Assembly (NCBI GenBank): GCA_024711185.1
Contig: JANJTI010000152.1
Span: forward strand, 1 to 9,992
Origin: Brevundimonas sp.
GTDB taxonomy: Bacteria; Pseudomonadota; Alphaproteobacteria; Caulobacterales; Caulobacteraceae
Direction: 5' to 3'
Length of the DNA stretch: 9,992 nucleotides
In this document: positions 6,886 through 9,992 of the stretch, piece after piece
Numbering within the stretch: the stretch's first letter is position 1
How the letters are laid out: every line of letters starts with the position of its first letter
Notes under the pieces: generated by a model
Told to the model about the DNA's origin: nothing
Seen by the model: only the letters and a program-made list of their open reading frames with translations
Databases searched by the model: none
Position numbers and translations under genes: made by a program

Positions 6886-7371
6886 ATGGCGACCGCCGAC
6901 GATCACCGCACCTATTCGATCCGCCAGCTGTGCCGCGAGTTCGGGGCGACGGCGCGGGCGCTGCGCTTCTATGAGGACAAGGGGCTGCTGACCCCGGCCC
7001 GCAAGGGCCAGACGCGGGTCTACGACGCCCGCGACCGGGCGCGGCTGAAGCTGATCCTGCGCGGCCGGCGCATCGGCTTCAGCCTGCAGGAGATCCAGGA
7101 GATGCTGGATCTGTACGACCGCAAGGATCACAACGCCCACCAGATGGCCGTAGCCCTGCGCCGGCACCGCGCCCAGATCGCAGCGCTGAAGCAGCAGCTG
7201 GAAGACATCGAAGGCGCCATCCAGACGGCCGAGGAGGCCTGCCAGTGGATGGAGCGGAAACTGGGCGAACACCGTCCCGATCTCTTGCCCGGCGCCGAGG
7301 AGTACGCCGTGCTGCTGCGCGAGCGCCTGAACCCCGACCACCATCACCAGCCCTTCAAAGCGAGAGCCTGA
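6886..7371 (+). CDS. MerR family transcriptional regulator, LiuR/GnyR-like
   Basis: The protein has 161 residues. An N-terminal MerR winged helix-turn-helix (about residues 9-77) contains YSIRQLCREFGATARALRFYEDKGLL and then GQTRVYDARDRARLKLILRGRRIGFSLQEI. A dimerisation coiled coil follows at about 85-127, and the tail is short and His-rich (DHHHQ, 151-155). This arrangement, and especially the RLKLILRG..IGFSL.EI segment, matches the LiuR/GnyR subgroup, which represses leucine/isovalerate and related acyl-CoA catabolism genes in proteobacteria. The inducer is unknown here. The only two cysteines (16 and 119) do not form a metal-sensor pattern like those of MerR or CueR. It precedes two acyl-CoA dehydrogenase genes, the first after 4 bases, and has a perfect palindrome in front of it, consistent with autoregulation. 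ATG 6886 has no Shine-Dalgarno sequence. Confidence 0.88.
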   Translation: MATADDHRTYSIRQLCREFGATARALRFYEDKGLLTPARKGQTRVYDARDRARLKLILRGRRIGFSLQEIQEMLDLYDRKDHNAHQMAVALRRHRAQIAALKQQLEDIEGAIQTAEEACQWMERKLGEHRPDLLPGAEEYAVLLRERLNPDHHHQPFKARA

Positions 7372-7375
7372 CCCC

Positions 7376-9157
7376 ATGGCCTACAAGGCGCCCGTCCGCG
7401 ACCTGACCTTCGTGCTCAACGAAGTGCTGGAGATCGACCGTTATTCCAACCAGCCCGGCTTCGCCGAGGCGTCTTCGGAACTGGTCGGCCAGATCCTCGA
7501 GGAGGGTGCGAAGTTCGCCGAGGAGGTCATCGCGCCGCTGAACCGGACCGGAGATCTCGAGGGCTGCAAGTGGGACGACGGCAAGGTCACCGGCCCGACC
7601 GGCTGGAAAGAGGCCTACCAGCAGATGGTGGAGGCCGGCTGGCCCAGCCTGACCTGCGATCCGGAATATGGCGGTCAGGGCCTGCCGGCCATCGTGGGCA
7701 TGGCCTTCGGCCAGTTCACCGCCGCCGCCTCGCCCGCCTTCTCGATGTACCCCGGCCTGACCCACGGCTGCTACGAGGGCCTGCACGCCAACGGCTCGGA
7801 CGAGCAGAAGGCCATGTACCTGCCGAAGCTCGCGAGCGGCGAGTGGGGCGGGACCATGAACCTGACCGAGCCGCAGTGCGGCACCGACCTCGGCCTGATC
7901 CGCACCAAGGCCGTGCCGAACCCCGACGGCAGCTATTCGATCACCGGCCAGAAGATCTGGATCTCGTCGGGCGAGCACGACTTCACCGACAACATCATCC
8001 ACCTGGTGCTGGCCCGCATCGAGGGGGCGCCGGCGGGGATCAAGGGCATCAGCCTGTTCGTGGTGCCCAAATTCCTCGTCAACGAGGACGGCTCCATCGG
8101 CGAGCGCAACGGCGTCCAGTGCGCCGGCCTCGAGCACAAGATGGGCATCCACGGCAACGCCACCTGCGTCATGTCCTACGAGGGCGCCACGGGCTGGCTG
8201 GTCGGGACCGAGAACAAGGGCATGGCGGCCATGTTCGTCATGATGAACGAGGCCCGCCTCGGCACCGGCCTGCAGGGGCTGGCCATCGGCACGGCGGCCT
8301 ACCAGGCGGCGGCCGAATTCGCGAAGGACCGGCTGCAGGGTCGCTCGCTGACCGGGCCGAAGAACCCGGAAGGTCCCGCCGATCCGATCATCGTCCACCC
8401 CGATGTGCGCCGCATGCTGCTGGAGGCCCGGGCCATCGTCGAGGGCGGGCAGGCCTTCATCCTGTGGACCGCCCTGCAGGCCGACCTGCAGCGGTCCGAC
8501 GACGAGGCGGTTGCGACGAAGGCGCGCGACTACATGGGCCTGATCACCCCGGTGCTGAAGGCCTATCTGACCGACCGCGGTTTCCACGCCGCCTCGCTGG
8601 CCATGCAGGTGCACGGCGGCTCGGGCTACACCGAGCACTTCCCGGCCAGCCAGTATCTGCGCGACGCGCGCATCACCATGATCTACGAGGGCGCCAACGG
8701 CATCCAGGCGCTGGACCTGGTCGGCCGCAAGCTGCCGGCCAACGGCGGCCGGGCGATCATGACCTGGTTCGGCGAGATCGACGCCTTCGTGGCCGAGCAC
8801 GGCGGCGAGGGCCCGAGCAAGGCCTTCGTCGACGGCCTCGCCGACGCCAAGAAGAAGCTGCAGGAGGCCACCATGTGGCTGATGCAGAACGGCATGCAGA
8901 ATCCGGACAACGCCGGGGCGGCGAGCACCGACTACCTCCACATCTTCGGCCTGACGGCGCTGGCCTACATGTGGGCCCAGATGGCCATCGCCGCGCAGAA
9001 GGCGATCGACGGCGGCTCGGACGATCCGTTCTACGCCCACAAGATCGCCACCGGCCGCTACTTCGTCGAGCGGATGCTGCCGGACGCCGGCGCCCATCTG
9101 GCCAAGCTGAAGACCGGCGCCGACGTGCTGATGACCCTGCCGGCGGAGGCGTTCTGA
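7376..9157 (+). CDS. Acyl-CoA dehydrogenase, FadE/DmdC-like long form with C-terminal domain
   Basis: This 593-residue flavoprotein catalyses FAD-dependent alpha,beta-dehydrogenation of an acyl-CoA, the first step of beta-oxidation. Acyl-CoA dehydrogenase N-terminal, middle and C-terminal domains are present in order. Motifs include the FAD-binding MNLTEPQCGTDLGLI (161-175) and IWISSGEHD (194-202), then QVHGGSGYTE (411-420) and the catalytic-base segment IYEGANGIQALDL, with Glu438 as the likely base. After about residue 460 comes the extra helical C-terminal domain found in this 590-600 residue class, which includes many FadE-type enzymes and the methylmercaptopropionyl-CoA dehydrogenase DmdC. 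Annotation pipelines often apply the DmdC name; nothing here shows a DMSP substrate, and a medium- or long-chain or branched substrate is as likely. The ribosome binding site is weak (GAGAG, 7362-7366), so it is probably translated by coupling to the regulator 4 bases upstream. Confidence 0.93.
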   Translation: MAYKAPVRDLTFVLNEVLEIDRYSNQPGFAEASSELVGQILEEGAKFAEEVIAPLNRTGDLEGCKWDDGKVTGPTGWKEAYQQMVEAGWPSLTCDPEYGGQGLPAIVGMAFGQFTAAASPAFSMYPGLTHGCYEGLHANGSDEQKAMYLPKLASGEWGGTMNLTEPQCGTDLGLIRTKAVPNPDGSYSITGQKIWISSGEHDFTDNIIHLVLARIEGAPAGIKGISLFVVPKFLVNEDGSIGERNGVQCAGLEHKMGIHGNATCVMSYEGATGWLVGTENKGMAAMFVMMNEARLGTGLQGLAIGTAAYQAAAEFAKDRLQGRSLTGPKNPEGPADPIIVHPDVRRMLLEARAIVEGGQAFILWTALQADLQRSDDEAVATKARDYMGLITPVLKAYLTDRGFHAASLAMQVHGGSGYTEHFPASQYLRDARITMIYEGANGIQALDLVGRKLPANGGRAIMTWFGEIDAFVAEHGGEGPSKAFVDGLADAKKKLQEATMWLMQNGMQNPDNAGAASTDYLHIFGLTALAYMWAQMAIAAQKAIDGGSDDPFYAHKIATGRYFVERMLPDAGAHLAKLKTGADVLMTLPAEAF

Positions 9158-9159
9158 GC

Positions 9160-9992
9160 ATGAACGTCCTCAACGCCCCCGACCCCGCCTTCATGCGGGA
9201 AGAGGAGATCACCCTCTTCTCCGACAGCGTCGGCCGGTGGATCGACGAACACGCGCCGCCCGAGAAGATGGCGCAGTGGATCGCCGACAGCTCGGTGCCG
9301 CGCTCGCTGTGGAACGACGCCGGCGAGGCGGGGCTGCTGGGCATCTCCATGCCCGAGGCCGACGGCGGCATGGGCGGCGACTACCGGCACGAGGTGGTGC
9401 TGATGCGCCAGCTGGGCTGGAAGGGCGCGGACCATTTCGGCATCTCGCTGCACAATGCGATCGTGATGCCGTACATCTGGCACTACGGCACCGAGGAGCA
9501 GAAGGCGCGCTGGCTGCCCCGGCTTCAATCGGGCGAGCTGGTCGGCGCCATCGCCATGACCGAGCCCGGCGCCGGCTCCGACCTGCAGGGGGTGAAGACC
9601 ACCGCCCGCAAGGAGGGGAACCAGTATGTGGTGAACGGGTCCAAGACCTTCATCACCAACGGCCAGCTGGCCAACTTCATCATCGTGGTGGCCAAGACCG
9701 ACCCGAGCGAAGGGGCGAAGGGCACCTCCCTGATCGTGGTCGAGACCGACGGGGCCGAAGGCTTCGAGCGCGGGCGGAACCTGCACAAGATCGGCATGGA
9801 GGCCAACGACACCTCCGAGCTGTTCTTCAATGAGGTGAAGGTCCCGGGGGAGAACATCATCGGCGGCACCGAGGGCCAGGGCTTCGTCCATCTGATGCAG
9901 CAGCTGCCGCAGGAGCGGCTCAACATCGCCGTCCAGGGCGTGGCCGCCGCCGAGCGCGGGCTTCAGGAGACCCTGGCCTACGTCAAGGAGCG
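9160..9992 (+). CDS. Acyl-CoA dehydrogenase, long-chain type, 3' partial
   Basis: The frame is open from ATG 9160 to the right edge, giving 277 residues of a protein that in this family is usually about 380-390 long. Visible are the N-terminal helical domain, the middle-domain flavin motif AMTEPGAGSDLQG (132-144), the second flavin segment SKTFITNG (161-168), and MQQLPQERLNIA (246-257), which resembles the matching segment of long-chain acyl-CoA dehydrogenases. The catalytic glutamate region lies beyond the window. The enzyme would perform FAD-dependent dehydrogenation of acyl-CoA. It starts 2 bases after the previous stop, with GGAGG at 9145-9149, and is in the same operon as the 593-residue enzyme. 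The two enzymes differ in length class and sequence, so they are not a recent duplication and may cover different chain lengths. Confidence 0.93.
   Translation, partial: MNVLNAPDPAFMREEEITLFSDSVGRWIDEHAPPEKMAQWIADSSVPRSLWNDAGEAGLLGISMPEADGGMGGDYRHEVVLMRQLGWKGADHFGISLHNAIVMPYIWHYGTEEQKARWLPRLQSGELVGAIAMTEPGAGSDLQGVKTTARKEGNQYVVNGSKTFITNGQLANFIIVVAKTDPSEGAKGTSLIVVETDGAEGFERGRNLHKIGMEANDTSELFFNEVKVPGENIIGGTEGQGFVHLMQQLPQERLNIAVQGVAAAERGLQETLAYVKE

Noticed and set aside
6223..7377. A 384-codon open frame on the minus strand across the DoxX gene, the operator region and the MerR gene
   Set aside because: It crosses a regulatory region and two genes with recognisable families. The translation has no family pattern.
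7355..9097. A 580-codon open frame on the minus strand opposite the first acyl-CoA dehydrogenase
   Set aside because: It is in codon register against a conserved enzyme and reads as His/Gly/Val/Arg-rich low-complexity sequence. No domain is seen.
9237..9833. Forward open frame in a different register near the right edge
   Set aside because: It overlaps the second acyl-CoA dehydrogenase, whose frame from 9160 shows conserved flavin-binding motifs. The other frame is Arg/Gly/Ala-rich noise.

Overview
The window is GC-rich throughout, with tightly packed genes in a codon style dominated by G or C at third positions. Gene content (a group 2 Mrp antiporter operon, a SelO homologue, a LiuR/GnyR-type MerR regulator and two acyl-CoA dehydrogenases) suggests an alphaproteobacterium, probably of the Caulobacteraceae type (Brevundimonas, Caulobacter or Phenylobacterium). 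The genus is an inference from overall sequence style, not something the window proves. No rRNA, tRNA, CRISPR array, insertion sequence or phage gene is visible.

Region 1 (bases 2-4580, + strand) is most of an Mrp/Pha-type multisubunit cation/proton antiporter operon: the C-terminal half of a fused MrpA-MrpB subunit (its start lies outside the window), then mrpC, mrpD, mrpE, mrpF and mrpG. Every one of the five junctions is a 4-base ATGA or GTGA overlap, so the subunits are probably made by coupled translation. The proteins would assemble into one inner-membrane complex that exports Na+ or K+ in exchange for protons.

Region 2 (4625-6028, + strand) is selO, encoding a pseudokinase-fold protein AMPylase, 44 bases after mrpG. 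The catalytic residues are present, but the protein has no cysteine and its C-terminal end differs from the well-studied family members. A 302-base non-coding stretch follows (6029-6330).

Region 3 (6331-6753, + strand) is a small four-helix membrane protein of the DoxX type, apparently a single gene.

Region 4 (6849 to the right edge, + strand) is a probable fatty-acid or branched-chain acyl-CoA oxidation operon. A perfect 18-base palindrome overlaps a candidate promoter just before a LiuR/GnyR-like MerR regulator. The regulator is followed after 4 bases by a 593-residue acyl-CoA dehydrogenase of the FadE/DmdC-like class and then, 2 bases later, by a second acyl-CoA dehydrogenase of the long-chain type that runs off the window. 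The promoter geometry suggests an autoregulated, possibly leaderless transcript.

The region is largely ordinary core-type sequence. I do not see a clear undescribed system. The most informative points are the palindromic operator with its possible leaderless start, and the cysteine-free SelO.
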